From contig NW_026570300.1 in the NCBI RefSeq assembly GCF_019649055.1, positions 434,001 to 498,000 of the forward strand: a stretch of DNA of 64,000 nt. Reading direction: 5' to 3'. This DNA is from Paramacrobiotus metropolitanus. Lineage: Eukaryota > Tardigrada > Eutardigrada > Parachela > Macrobiotidae. Shown one piece after another: positions 31,770 to 43,939 of the stretch. Each line of letters begins with the position of its first letter. Position 1 is the stretch's first letter. Below the pieces are notes generated by a model. That model was not told the origin of the DNA. It did not search any database and worked only from the letters and a program-made list of their open reading frames with translations. Made by a program: the position numbers and the translations under genes.

Positions 31770-33476
31770 ATGCCTATACACTCCCGGGAATATGTGGCCA
31801 AAGTACTACTTATCCTGGACATCGGTATATGGCTGCAGCCAAACGTTACAATAGCTGTCTCCGGCTCATGTCCTGTGGAGTGCCGGTGTGAAAATCGCGA
31901 CATATATGTCCGACTCCTCAACCACACGCAAACATCCAGTACAACCAGCTGTTCCAGTCGGAATTTAAAGCGCATCCCACGAGATTTATCTTCTGACACG
32001 GAAGCCATTCTGCTGAGAAACAATTCCATTACGATGCACGTGGGAATAAAAAATGCCGGCAAGATCCGCCTACTGGACTTATCGCACAACATGATCCAGG
32101 GTTTCTTCGGTCGTTTATCACTGCCCCATCTGCAGCATCTCGATCTGGGTTATAATCTAATCCCACGGGTGTCCAGTGGTGATAATGACTTTTTCCAGCT
32201 ACTGCGCAATTTACAAACACTCAGCCTGCGGGGCAATGCCATACGGACGGTCGATAGTGATACGCTCGATTTACCCCGGCTAAGAGTGCTGGATTTGGCG
32301 GAGAACAGCTTAACCTCCCTGAAAGTGGGCGTATTTACTAGTTTATCCCAATTAACCCACCTGGACGTTGGGCATAATAATCTCAGTGACCTTTGGCTGA
32401 ATTTCCTCACTTTGTCCCATTTGGATATTTCCTTCAACCGGATCACCAGTCTCAAATGTGAACACCTCAACGCTACCACACTGGACATTTCCGGCAATGC
32501 GTTTGTTATTCTGGATGCCGGCTCACTGCAAGGCATTGAGACAAAGCACCTCAATCTGTCGTTTATGCCGTACTTATGGAAAATTGCCTCCTCAGCATTG
32601 AGTGGGATTTCCGGTGTAAATACTCTTGATTTATCGCACAATTACAATCTGACGTTTATTGAAGACGGATTTGTGGGAATGAATAATGTCAGTGTAATGA
32701 ATGTGGACAGGAGTAGTATTGTACAAGTTCCGCTGGACATTTCCGCTGCGTCCGACATGACAGCTTCGCTCATCGGTGTCCCACTTTCCTGCCCAATCAA
32801 TATAGATTATCTTGTACACAGTCAACCGCACAATGCCACTTGTGTCTGGCAAGGACAGATCCTCACTGTCCCGGAGTTAACAAGCCAAAAAAACATGTAT
32901 GATTGGTCTATCGCGTCACCGCAAATAATTCCGACATTCCCGAAAATTATTACCATGGATCTGGGCATGGTCCTGGAAATCCAGTGTACCGCTTTTCCCT
33001 CCACTGCCCGGATTAATTGGTTCCGACTGGATGAGAGACGCAAGATTGAACAACCCATGCCCTCTATTTCGGGAATGCTGCAGTTGCGACCGTTGAATTT
33101 TGTCAACAGCGGTAAATACCTGTGTCGCGCGACCAGTGAGTATGGAGCGGTCAACCGCACCGTACAGGTTATTGTCACCTATGCACCGGTGGTCATCATC
33201 CCGCTGATGATAACCCACCAGTACGTGACCTTTGCGTGGAATAATTCCGATCCGTCCATTGCATCGCAGTTTCGCGTGCGGTATTTCGAATGGATTGGGG
33301 AGAATTTCACCTTGATTCGTACGGTGTTTATGGACCACTTGGTGCGGCGATATACAATTGGCAATCTGAAAGCCGGTACCTTGTACAAATTTTGTTTATA
33401 TCTGAATAAGTCTGGAACGGTGGAAGAACTGGATTGTAAAAACATGACGAAGAAAATGTTGGATATATCTGGGTAA
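31770..33476 (+). CDS. Secreted LRR-Ig-FN3 protein (LRIT-like architecture)
   Basis: A single open frame of 568 residues. An N-terminal hydrophobic stretch (VLLILDIGIWLQ) is a likely signal peptide. An LRRNT cap follows with CPVECRC and a later Cys, then about ten leucine-rich repeats between residues 80 and 320 (LxxLxLxxN pattern, e.g. LRVLDLAENSL, LTHLDVGHNNL). Next are an LRRCT-like Cys pair about 335-360, one Ig domain with Cys in EIQCTAF and YLCRATSEYG, and a divergent fibronectin-III domain to about 560. LRIT and related neuronal adhesion proteins share the order LRR-Ig-FN3 but end in a membrane helix; none is seen here. Many N-x-S/T sites fit an extracellular protein. The start ATG sits directly after an acceptor-like GTAG, so a 5' non-coding exon is likely. 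AATAAA overlaps the stop. Confidence 0.85.
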   Translation: MPIHSREYVAKVLLILDIGIWLQPNVTIAVSGSCPVECRCENRDIYVRLLNHTQTSSTTSCSSRNLKRIPRDLSSDTEAILLRNNSITMHVGIKNAGKIRLLDLSHNMIQGFFGRLSLPHLQHLDLGYNLIPRVSSGDNDFFQLLRNLQTLSLRGNAIRTVDSDTLDLPRLRVLDLAENSLTSLKVGVFTSLSQLTHLDVGHNNLSDLWLNFLTLSHLDISFNRITSLKCEHLNATTLDISGNAFVILDAGSLQGIETKHLNLSFMPYLWKIASSALSGISGVNTLDLSHNYNLTFIEDGFVGMNNVSVMNVDRSSIVQVPLDISAASDMTASLIGVPLSCPINIDYLVHSQPHNATCVWQGQILTVPELTSQKNMYDWSIASPQIIPTFPKIITMDLGMVLEIQCTAFPSTARINWFRLDERRKIEQPMPSISGMLQLRPLNFVNSGKYLCRATSEYGAVNRTVQVIVTYAPVVIIPLMITHQYVTFAWNNSDPSIASQFRVRYFEWIGENFTLIRTVFMDHLVRRYTIGNLKAGTLYKFCLYLNKSGTVEELDCKNMTKKMLDISG

Positions 33477-33895
33477 TAAACGCAGTTTTTAGCACACAAA
33501 TTTATTGACTGTGTTCTTGCCCTTTCTTACTTTTATACTTACACCTTTACCGCAGTACAGATCTAGGTCGCAGTTCCTAAATATTATCCTTTTTGATTAT
33601 CATGCAAATTCTGCCAATTGTTTCTTGTAGGCGTCCCTTTGGATCGGCGTACGAGCTACTAATCGTCATTGGATGCATATCGCAGATTTCACGAACTGGC
33701 CGCTTAAAGTCAGATATATAAATTTGCATTAACATTTAGTTTTGGTTATTATTAACAGAAATCGCATATACATAATATTCTTTCCTTAAAAACCCTGCGC
33801 ATCCATACATAATTGCAACCGAAACGTAATATCTTTACCAAACTTTTGTGAAAAAATATAATTCATAATTAATATCGGATCTTTCAACACCGCTT
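33477..33895. other. Convergent 3' spacer
   Basis: Lies between the LRR gene (+) and the next gene (-). AATAAA motifs near the LRR stop serve the plus gene. No ORF of note. Confidence 0.6.
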
Positions 33896-36800
33896 TCAGC
33901 TGGATGCGGTATCATTGGGCGGTATATCCAAATTATGGTCAGATTGCTGTTCCGGTGCCGTTGATGCTGGAGGCTCATGCAGCTCAACATCCTGTCTCGG
34001 TTCTTTGGGAGAGGACACATGTGTGCTGTTCAACAAGTTTGATTAAAAACCATAATACCACAGACTTTGTACGAAGCGCACACTCTAACAATACAGCTAC
34101 CGTAGGAATATTCAGGTTTACTCATCGATCGCATAATTGAATTAACGACGTGCCATCATCACCGCGCCGGTATCTCACAATACCGCTATCAATGGTATTG
34201 TCAATAACACTTTACGCTTACTTGACAGGGCTTTTGTGCACTGGCCCAGGCATCTTCCGGAGACCATTTTTGGTTTTTGGATCGTTGGAATCGAAAGCCG
34301 TGGATGTAATATCGAGCGTTATGGATAATGTCAGCTGATCCCCTTTAATTGATTTCATCGTCTTCAGTCCAATAATCTATAATTACAGCTACCTTTAAAG
34401 CTGATTTCATGTCGGCTACCTCTAAGGACAAGCGAACGTGATAATCTTTGAGGCGAGCTGCAACTGTGAGCACATACAAATGCATGTATCGAAATTGTAA
34501 GGAACTCACCAGAAATCTGCATATTATAAAGCATACGCTATCAAAAGGGCTGCATATTTTTGGCTGCACCCAAAAGTAAAAAACCAGATATTACAGAGAG
34601 TTAACCCCTTTCAGCGAAAACATCGTTGTTTCAAGCGGAGATGCTTCTTAAGATGTATGTTATGGGTGATAAGAAAAACTGCAGTTAAAAGTTGGAAAAC
34701 GACTTTGAAAAATGGTAAACGATACGTACGACTCAAAAATTTGGCAAGTTTTCCTTGTACTTATTTTAGTAATTTACCAGGGTTTATATCAGTTGGGCAT
34801 TAATTGCTACAATTGACCCATGCAGTTGTTCGACTTATCTGCAAAATTAGTGCACGTAACTACAGGTGGGTCACTAGCAGCAAGATTTACTTTATTAATT
34901 ATTCGCAGATATATTGCGTGGAAATAATGCCGCTTGTTAATATTTTTTTGCGTGCCGGAAGTCCCTCCGAAAAATCGGCAAAATACTCGCTAGTCTGATA
35001 ACGGTACTGTATAAATTGCAGCTGTAAGGCACTTGTCCGCATTTAATCTTTCTACGAGGGCATCTCTATTTGATCTTCATCTTCTACATGAAGACGACAT
35101 CCAAACCCATCGAAATCTACTTGCCAGATACGAAATTACACAAACGTGACACAAAAGAGGGTTCGATCTTACGATGTTCATACGACAGGAAGTGAGCTGC
35201 GAAGAAAACTGTGGATGGCTTTCGGCATAGTCCAAGAGAAATCTGCTGACGAGATCGATTTGCTTTTTCCATGGCGCTAAAATTAATAAAAATTTGCATT
35301 GATGCATTTCGTGCACTTGCTCTTAAGTTATAGCGCTTGAACAGTTTTTGCTTCGTGATAACTAAGTTATTTTTGAGGATTTAAATGCCTTTCGCAACTG
35401 GAAGTTTGGGTCGGCTTTTGTACTTCATAGCTGCAAAACTACTGTATCTGTACAGTACTGCTGACAACGAAATGCCAATGGATATTGGGCTGGGAATTCT
35501 GGCGCTTCTCGATAAGCGTCCCTTTTTTTACAAGCATATTACTGTAATAATTATTATTTGAAAGTGCTGTCTACCTGATGCTGCAAATAGCGCAGAAACC
35601 GATATAAAAATATTGAAATTAAAATCATCTTAAATGTAGAAACATTAATTAGGCATCTGAAATAAAATATACACCGTAGCTATAGAACCTTCATGCATAT
35701 GTGTACAGAAGAACAACGAAAACCTGTGAAGGCAGATTTCGTACTTAATGCAGTTCCTGACAACTGATCTTGGCTGAATGGTTTATAAAAACAAGGGCGC
35801 GGTCCCACATTAGTATTACAGGCACAACATCAAACCAGAAGCAAATGGATCGCACTGCATAATAAAAGCGCATGTTTACGATCAGCTGAATAGAGTAGTC
35901 AAAAACTCAAAATTAATAAACCGGTAATGTTAGCGCGCATACAAACTGTACTTATAGTCGTATTATTATGAACGGTTACGAACCTGCCGTTGAGTGCTTT
36001 TTGTGATCATGCTGATTGGAAGAAATGACATCTTCCAAATTGGCCAGATGATCATCGCCAGCTTCGGCTGTCATGGAGGTTGACTGCCGCTGTACTTGTT
36101 TGTTTTCCGTTAAAGGAAACAAGCCAAGATGGGAAATTTGTTTGCCTCGCTCCAGGCGTCCTTTGCCTAACTCTGGTTTCTTTCGGCTGCCGGCAATCTT
36201 GGCTGCTGGTTCAGCGCCAGACGAACTGATGGGATCAGCGGTGGTCGGCTGACACGCCGGCTTTAAGTTGCGCTTTAATACTGGGGATGAGGCTTGTTCT
36301 CTTCCAGTAAGCTGTCTGGGAGACATTTGGCTACTTGGTGTTCGAGCGCTTAAACTACCGCTTGCAGCGTTAACAGCCTGAAATTTCAGACAAACCGATT
36401 CTAAATTTGCCTCGGTTTTGTAAATTGGCAATTAGAAGCTGCAAAATACATTTATGTTGTTGACTGCAGATAATGTCGAGAATTATTGTAATTTTTAATT
36501 ACCGAAAGCATCGGACGATGCCGGTCTACAAAAGGTACAAAGTAGTAATACAACGGAAAATCCCTACATAGCGCTGTATCTGTACATTGCCGTTTGACAG
36601 GTTTAGCTAAAAAAAACTTTGACGTTAAATTAAATCATCGACAAATAAATTAATAAATTTTTAACCTCTTTATTTGTCTTAAGCCCTGAAACATGAATGT
36701 AATTTCGTACTTCGATGGCCACCTGCAGCAACTTTAGCATGTGACGACTATTTCAAGGTTTCGACAAACGCCTCGTTTTCTCTTTTTCGATACTGAATCC

Positions 36801-39800
36801 TTTAGCAATCCATAACATTTATATTACTACCAGCAGGAAGCTTTACAAATCTGTATCCTTTGCATTTCTGTGACACATATTATCTTACAGGGAGTCAAAA
36901 GTAACCACAATTCAAACATTTAACTTTATGTGTATGTGTGTTATTCTTTACCGTTAAAATTAATGATGCAAATGATAAAAAAGGCTACTTTTACTTCTGT
37001 TGTGTAGACAGTTGGCATTGTCAGTTATAAAAAACTCCTTCGGAACGCTTCCTACGGAAGCCTTACGCAGGCGCGTGGATTGTTTAAGAATAAATGCGAA
37101 AAAAACCAAAATACGTACGAGTACTGCAGCCGTGCAAGAGAATATTAATTGTGTGCGTATTGAAAATTGAATTTCAATGACGCTAGTCAAATCGGAACAA
37201 TGCGTTATCTGCGACTCTGCGTATGAGTTGTCCAGTTCTAACGTGGAATTTCTAGAATTTGGGAATGTCTGAACTATTCTGATGTACAGCAATACGTTGT
37301 CTTGACCTGCATTCCTTTTCATTTCATATTCTCCTGCTCAGCCTGGACACTGCATTCTTGTCCTGGGAAACGAGCAATTAAGTGTTCTAGTTCAATGATT
37401 TTTTTCTGAGCACCGATACATAGAATGAAGAATGAGGGGAGCCATCCACTGATACTACTGTGTCGTCGACTCAAGTTGGCACTATTTTTTACACTGCGCC
37501 AAATCCATGCTATACAGCACCATGCGCCGTGCAAGCGTGCACTGAACTGCTGGAACAGCATCATACAATCAACCTGGGCGGTTGATAGCGACTGTTGCCA
37601 AATACGGCCTACTATCAGGCCCGTATCGAGACCCCCGTTAAATTTACAAAATTGAAATCCTCCTACAGATTTTTTCTGATAGTTCTTTGAATACACCGTC
37701 AGATTCGTCGTAAAATTCAGAACAAAACGGTTAAGGCCGATTTTTGAAACTCGCATCCCCAAGATTTACGACCACGAGCGGTCGCCCAAACGACACTCAA
37801 AATTCTGGGGCATTCCTCTTTGCGCACGGGGGACCTGCGCTGATTTGGAAGAATTCCCCGAAATCTCGGGTGTAATATTTTTGACAAAATTATGAAAACT
37901 CACCTATAATTTAAAATTATGAAAACAATACGCTCGGTCGTTTTTTTTAACGGAATTCGCTTTCAGCCGCCCGGGTTGATTGTGTGATATTGTTCAAGCA
38001 GTTCAGTGCACGCCTGCACGGTGCACGGTGCTGTACAACATGGATTTGGCGCAGTGTAAAAAATAGTGCCAACTTGAGTCGACGACACAGTATCGTATTA
38101 CGATACGAATGCAAGCCTGCTGCCCTACCCTACGATTGTATGATTGCTGTTGGAATACCGACAGTCTATACTTCTATACATGTAGTTCAGGTTTGCGATA
38201 CATGTATAGCATCTCTTCGAATGGGAATCCGACAGAGAATCGGCAACTGAACAGGCAGGATTGAGGCTAACCTTTGGTGTCCTTTACTTTCCATCTTTTC
38301 CCCGTTAGAGGATAGACAGACGCACAGAAAAGCTCAGAACAGACAGAACATTTGTAACCTTTGTTACACGTTGATTTTCCGTAGAAGTGTAGGCGATAGA
38401 TCGAAAACTGCACCCATACCACCGGACCATCGCTTCCAGTGTTCCCTTTCATCATGGCTACACCGGTGACATGGGTGTAGTTTTTCGATCTATTTAGGTT
38501 TCCTTTGTAAAACAATGCAGTCGTGCAAAAGAAATTCGGTGTGGATACTGGATACTGATAGGGAAAATACACATTTCACTGATGCCAGTTAAATCGGAAC
38601 CATGCGTTCATCTGCGTACGAGTTGTGTATTTCCAACGTGGATTTTCTAGAGTAGAATTTCGGAATGCCTGAACTCAGTACGTTATTTTGACAAGCACTG
38701 TTCATTCTGGACACAGCATTCTTGTCCTGGGAAACGAGCAATTAGGTGTTCCAGTTCAATAATTTTTTCTGAGCGCAGATAGTATGGAGAGTGAGGTGAG
38801 TATCCGCTAATACTGTCGTAGGACAATGCGAATGCAAACCTGCTGCCCAGCCTGCCCTACGATTGTATGACTGCTGTTGGAATACCGACCGTCTAGCTTT
38901 GCGATACATGTACTGATGTACAGCATCTCTTCAATACTCGAATGGGAATCCGGCAGAGAATCGGCAACTGAACAGGCAGGATTGAGGCTAACCTTTAGTG
39001 CCCTTTACTTTCCATCTTTTCCCCGTTAGAGGATAGACAGACGCAGAAGCTCAGAACAGACAGAATCATCCTGACCTTTCAGTTACACGTTGGATCCTAT
39101 ACTAATATACTAGTGGTGGTTGATAACCACATCATTGCACCGAGCGGGAGTGATACTCACCGACAAATGTTTACACTGAAAGTTGAATAGGTGAATTGCA
39201 AACAGCAGATATGTTTTTCGACCTTTTTGTTCAGATATATAATAATAGATATATACTTAATTTTATTCCGCTGTCATTTTATGAACAAATCCGTCATAAA
39301 CTAAACACAGATTTCTCAGAGTGATCTGTGTCAAAATTCCACATAGTAACTAGTAAGTATGCGGAAAAAATTGAAAACGAAAGTACGATATTACATGTAC
39401 GAACTGAAATTCAGAGAGCTACAGAGACGGCTACCAACTTCTTTGCACCAGCCAACTGTTTGGTTGGAGCATTTTGTTAAAGTGTTAAAGATAAAGATAA
39501 TTAACAATTCTTCTCTGGTTAACTTCGCCAATGCCACTGGAAAATGGTATTGGATTGTGAAATTGGAAAAGTGTTACGTACGCTTTTTTTGGTTTTTGGC
39601 TCTGCTGTGGAAATGTATGCTCTGCTATGGAGCGTGCATCACTTGACGATCAGTTAATTGCAGCACCTCGCGCTTCGCGCTCGGTGCAAAATACGAGTAT
39701 ATAGTCAGACTACGTCTGCCATATGTTATATTAGGCTTGCCCGTTTCAACCGTGCAGCGCCTACGTAAATAAAAAGTAAAGATATGCATGCATGAATAAG

Positions 39801-40274
39801 CCTATTGAATGTAGCATATTCTTCGATTCAAAACTTTGACCTTCCAAATATAATTCTGAATTCGATACCAGCAAGAGAAACATTACATTGTGGCCGTTGG
39901 TGGAAAGACAAGTACGCGGTGTATGCGCTTGTGTAATAGGCTGTGAAGCAGAAGCTGAAGCTTGCCGGGACTGACAATTGTGAGAGTTGTCCGTTCGTGG
40001 ACATGGAATCGAATCCTGTCGCTGAAACCAATAAACATACAGTTTTTGTTCATCCTTTTAAAATTCACGCTATAATCAAACCCCGGTAAAAAACGATTTG
40101 ATCTATTTTATGAGAAAAACTAAAATATACACTTATAACCAACTAAACCAAGCAGTTTTGCAGAATTTAATTTTGTCGAATGCCGACACTCACCGTTACT
40201 GTTCGGACCGTTCGTTTAACCGGCGTCGCATCACCGGTCGCCTTTACTGGCGGTATCGGCTGTTTGTCGCTCAT
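33896..40274 (-). CDS. Eight-exon gene, family unknown, mostly disordered protein
   Basis: Exons (minus): 40274-40194, 40021-39887, 36377-35984, 35276-35173, 35116-35088, 34457-34393, 34342-34222, 34025-33896. All junctions have GT..AG and close in phase, giving 352 residues. Residues 1-205 are low complexity, rich in Ser/Thr/Pro/Gln and basic (starts MSDKQPIPPVKATGD). About 205-310 looks folded: a helix-like segment (WKKQIDLVSRFLLDYAESH) and alternating beta-like strands (LDVVF, HEISF, LTLSITLDITS). The tail is acidic (EPRQDVELHEPPAS) and ends NDTASS. The 29-nt exon 5 and 65-nt exon 6 are the weakest parts. There is no signal peptide or membrane helix, so it is probably nuclear or cytosolic. 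I do not recognise it. The intron between exons 2 and 3 (3.5 kb) holds repeats. Confidence 0.6.
37458..38090. mobile_element. TA-flanked MITE (Tc1/mariner-like) inserted in repeat copy 1
   Basis: Termini CTGTGTCGTCGACTCAAG and CTTGAGTCGACGACACAG are perfect inverted repeats, flanked by TA at 37456-37457 and 38091-38092. Inverted similarity runs about 125 bp inward. The 633-bp element has no transposase frame. The uninterrupted copy 2 confirms that it is an insertion. A related terminus occurs at 59967. Confidence 0.85.
38395..38494. repeat. Inverted repeat, arms about 25 bp
   Basis: GATAGATCGAAAACTGCACCCAT on the left is complementary to ATGGGTGTAGTTTTTCGATCTA on the right, with one or two mismatches and a loop of about 50 bp. 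It lies between the two copies of the direct duplication and may be a small MITE remnant. Confidence 0.65.
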
Positions 40275-42466
40275 ATTAACCACACTCAGAAAACAAACTT
40301 CTTTGACAATAAAAATTTACAATCAGCTGATAGATCATACTATCATCATAGAACTATAATTAAAATGGTATAGTCACGTTATATAAACAGATTGAACAGT
40401 AACATGAGCGCTCCGGCGTAAATCAGTTAACAACATAAGCCTGCACATCGTTGCTTGTGTCAGGTTGATCGTCAAAGAATCATATTGCACGCAGGCTCGT
40501 TAAGCACGGCGTAACGCTTAAATTACATGTTCGACATATCCACAGTACAACAGCAACAGCAGTGCAGCTCCAGCCGGACCTATATGTGGTAGGGGATAAG
40601 TTCCCGGCTTTAGTTGTTTAGTGCTCCGGACAGGAGCACAACCAAAGATCAATACGATTATGATGAGCTGGCACATATGGGCATATTACGCACGATCGCT
40701 GGTGTGTGGAGACTTTGACAACTCGAATCCCGAATGGCCTGACTTCGAAGCGGATTGGTATACATTGTTCCCGCATATATTGTACATACGCCATAGCATA
40801 TACCGCGTTTTCTGCCTGTTGCAATAATGCTGGTTGGGACTTGAGACAGTACTTGGTATAGGTACTCCTACGGCGGTGGTACCAGCAGCAGAAACAAACG
40901 ATATTTATACATTGTAGACAAAATACAAAACATTACTAATCGGTTTTCGTAATATGGAGCATTCGGTACATAGAAACGGAACCAGCAGTCACTAACTTAA
41001 CAGGAAAGTTCCGGTTGCCAATAGGGACATTTGTTACAAAAGAATAGCTTAAATCGACATGCTGATTAAAGTATTACGCTGTACTTACCACATATACATT
41101 CTCTTAAGCAAACTTATCCTTGCCGGTGTTTGCGATAGGACAATATTTTATGTATAAAAATTTCATAGAACTATTATGTTATACTGCCAGAGTACTACAG
41201 CTAGGTATATCTGTGTTACTTCGGGGCACATTCGTTGTAAAAATTATACTGGACGGAGGCTCACTCACAGATAATACAATATTTAAATAGTACTTACCAT
41301 TAGTACTAGATCGTATTTTGAAGTCCTGACCAAACGATGTAGCAACCGCTGTAGCAAACGATGTAGAATTTAAAAAATACATGTGGTTTTTATGCAGTAA
41401 AGAAATATTAATTAACGAGTTAAAATTAGTACACAATCGTTTCAATGTGTAAGTGTACGCAGGTGACCATAAAAAAGGCGAAAAATTTCCAGGCGCACAA
41501 AACATGCAAGTAATTCCCAGAAGTCAAATAATCTGCTGCGGAATTTGCTTTGCAAATAAAATTGTCTGCTTTGGCAAAATGTTCAAAAACGAGGGATGCC
41601 AGTGATCTGCGGTATACAGTAGTCTGAAGTGGCCCTGTAAGGTTATCAAATGTAGTGCGCAAGGCGAAAGCATTGCAGTGATAACTTAAAACTGAGAGAA
41701 TATATTATTATTGCAGCCTCTTTCTAATGCCAACATAAGCTGCTTTATAATTGATTCCCGCGTACGTTTTATGTCACGGAGTTTAACTGATCATGGTCAC
41801 GAGTAAGTCGCTAACTACTGCACGCCGTAATTAATTTAATTAAAACATTACCACGCTACCGTTCAGGCTGTTCAGCTATCGCATTACCACCACGCATGGC
41901 CGTACGTTATCGACAATGATGTTACCAAAGTCATTACAATGAGCTTACGCTCAAGTCACGTCAGTGAACACTCGGCTGCCTCTGCTCCTTCAACTAGGCT
42001 CGTTGAAAAGAAAGCCATAAAACAATGTCTCTTAAGCGGGATCCTGATATAGCTGTGTCTCGAACAAAAGACAGGCATCAGAGAAACGATACGCTGGTTG
42101 CGCTGCATTTGTTCATTGTAATCAGACCAGACAGAATAAAACAAAACTCCCTTTTCAAGGAGCAGTAATGTGAATGTGTGCCACTGCGTGTATAATTATA
42201 ATTATAATAATTATAATGGTATTGCACTGGATGGTCTGTATGGCTGTGATAGTAACTATCATTACACTTTTAACGACGGCATCAGCATTAAGTGCAATTT
42301 TTTATAACACTTTTACTGTGATGGGACCTGCAAGCGTTCCTTGCTTCCGAGTAGTCTGTAAATCAGGATCTGCCCGCTTAACAGACACGTTTTGTTTGCA
42401 CAGTGAAACAGCCTATTTGGCTTTCAGCTGAGTGTCCAGCCCCTGATGTTACTAAACAGGGGCGTC
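40275..42466. other. Intergenic region, no convincing gene
   Basis: 2.2 kb upstream of the unknown minus-strand gene, whose promoter should lie near 40275-40500. Short ORFs occur at 40.6-40.8 and 41.2-41.7 kb on both strands but show no domain or splice support. An AT microsatellite-like stretch (ATAATTATAATT) lies near 42190-42215. Confidence 0.5.
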
Positions 42467-42677
42467 ACAGGTTCGGCAAAAGGGGGGTGTCAAATTTTGA
42501 CAGGGGGCAAAATTTGACGGGGGGCAATCGGTTTTGAAAAACATACTCTGTCTGCTCTCTTCAATATTACTCTGTCTATTCTCTTCTAAATTTTGACGGG
42601 GGGCAATCGGTTTTGAAAAACAGGGGGAGTCAAACTCCGAAAAATTGCCGGTTGACACCCCCTCTATGACGCCCCTG
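42467..42677. mobile_element. hAT-type MITE with 8-bp target duplication
   Basis: Termini CAGGGGCGTCA and TGACGCCCCTG are perfect inverted repeats, flanked by TTACTAAA at 42459-42466 and 42678-42685. An 8-bp TSD plus CAGGGG termini is the hAT signature. The 211-bp interior has two copies of a GGGGGGCAATCGGTTTTGAA block and no coding capacity. Confidence 0.93.
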
Positions 42678-42745
42678 TTACTAAATAATGTATGCACTCT
42701 TAGGCATTTTGTCGCATGGATTTTCGGCAAGCGCTTTGCAAACAC

Positions 42746-43030
42746 GGTAAAGAATGAGATCAGTTAAACCCCATTGATGTAGCGTACGAAATTTGCGTAC
42801 AACGTACACGAGCTTCAGTATGTCTCCTCACGGCTGATCTAAATTTTCCGGCAGACGGTGGCGGTCGCCATCGCGACAGAGGGTGTTTAGCACCCGAGAC
42901 CATAATTATGGGCTCTGTTGTGTAGAATTTGTAAGGGTAATCTTTTTTGTAGAAGCTATAGTTTGCCCGGTAAAGAATGAGATCAGTAACCCCTTAAAGG
43001 TAGCGTACGTAATTTACGTACGCAATTTAA
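42746..43030. repeat. Pair of about 55-bp direct repeats
   Basis: GGTAAAGAATGAGATCAGT followed by a GTAGCGTACG...AATT block occurs near 42746-42800 and again near 42969-43025. There is no coding content. The pair lies between the hAT MITE and the fold-back element. Confidence 0.65.
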
Positions 43031-43060
43031 AACACAACTTGCATTAGCTGCAGCGTATCC

Positions 43061-43420
43061 ATTCATTTCGGCCACCACTCATTTCGGCCATCATTCATTT
43101 CGGCAACCATTCATTTCGGCTATCATAGATACGGTTACCGCGTTCGATTTTATTGTGTTTCTTACTGGTTAGGTTATTCTTAGGTTTCTTAGGTTATTCT
43201 TAGGTTTCTTGTTTCTTGGTTTATTTTTAGGTTATTCTTAGGTTTCGTTTCTTAGGTTTTCTTAAGTTTTCTCAGGTTTCTTCGGATTTTTTAGTGCTCA
43301 TTGCTTGATAACCTTTGCTAGAGTTACAACTGGCTATATGTGAGCTGAAAATCGAACAGGGTAACCAAATCTATGATAGCCGAAATGAATGGTAGCCGAA
43401 ATGAATGGTGGCCGAAATGA
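43061..43420. mobile_element. Fold-back element with tandem repeats in its arms
   Basis: The left arm carries four copies of an ATTCATTTCGGCCACC-like 16-17-bp unit. The right arm carries the inverted complement (GGTGGCCGAAATGA) in three copies. The arms then continue inward as inverted ATCATAGAT...GGTTACC...GTTCGATTTT. The middle contains TTAGGTTTCTT repeats. No transposase was seen. The CATTTCGGC unit resembles the CATTTCGCC unit at the ends of the Mutator-like element at 56290-59094. Confidence 0.8.
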
Positions 43421-43939
43421 TAGGGTGCCCTCATCTCAACAGTTCAACTCATCTAAAAAAACTCATCCCGTGCAACTGGCAGGCGCCAAAAATGCCGCCA
43501 GGCATTGACATTGTTGTTAATGGCTGAGTATAAACTGAAAGACTCATTCACTCTACTGCCTGTTTACAGATAAACCCAGATTAGCTCTCATGAAGACTCC
43601 CTCGGGGACCGATGAAATATTTTTCTAACATCATATTCGGATTCAGCGTTGCCGATTCACCTAGAATAAGCATTCAGAATGCAAAAACAAAATTTTTCGT
43701 CTTTGACTCCACTGCCACCACCCCAGGTAGTTCTGGGGCACTGGGGGGCCGGCAGTCAGAATTCGGTTTTGACCTTTTCTGACTTTGAAGGATGATTTCT
43801 AGATCAGAAAAATGCGCTGATTTTGAATCTCTAGTCGGTTTCGGTTAAAAAACAGAGGTTGGGGGGTAACCTCAATTTGCTAATATCCTTACGAAGTCCA
43901 TGAACGTAACCTAACATTAGAAAACTGACTGAGTCCAAC

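Larger units (their letters stand above)
37120..39093. repeat. Direct duplication, two copies of about 500-570 bp
   Basis: Copy 1 covers about 37120-37457 and continues at 38093-38375; copy 2 runs without a break from about 38515 to 39093. Shared blocks include TTCTTGTCCTGGGAAACGAG and TCGGCAACTGAACAGGCAGG. Copy 1 is split by the MITE at 37458-38090. All lie inside the large intron of the unknown eight-exon gene. Confidence 0.85.

Noticed and set aside
37319-38250. Two ORFs with the shared peptide FSARLHGA
   Set aside because: They come from the inverted arms of the TA-flanked MITE and are not a gene family.
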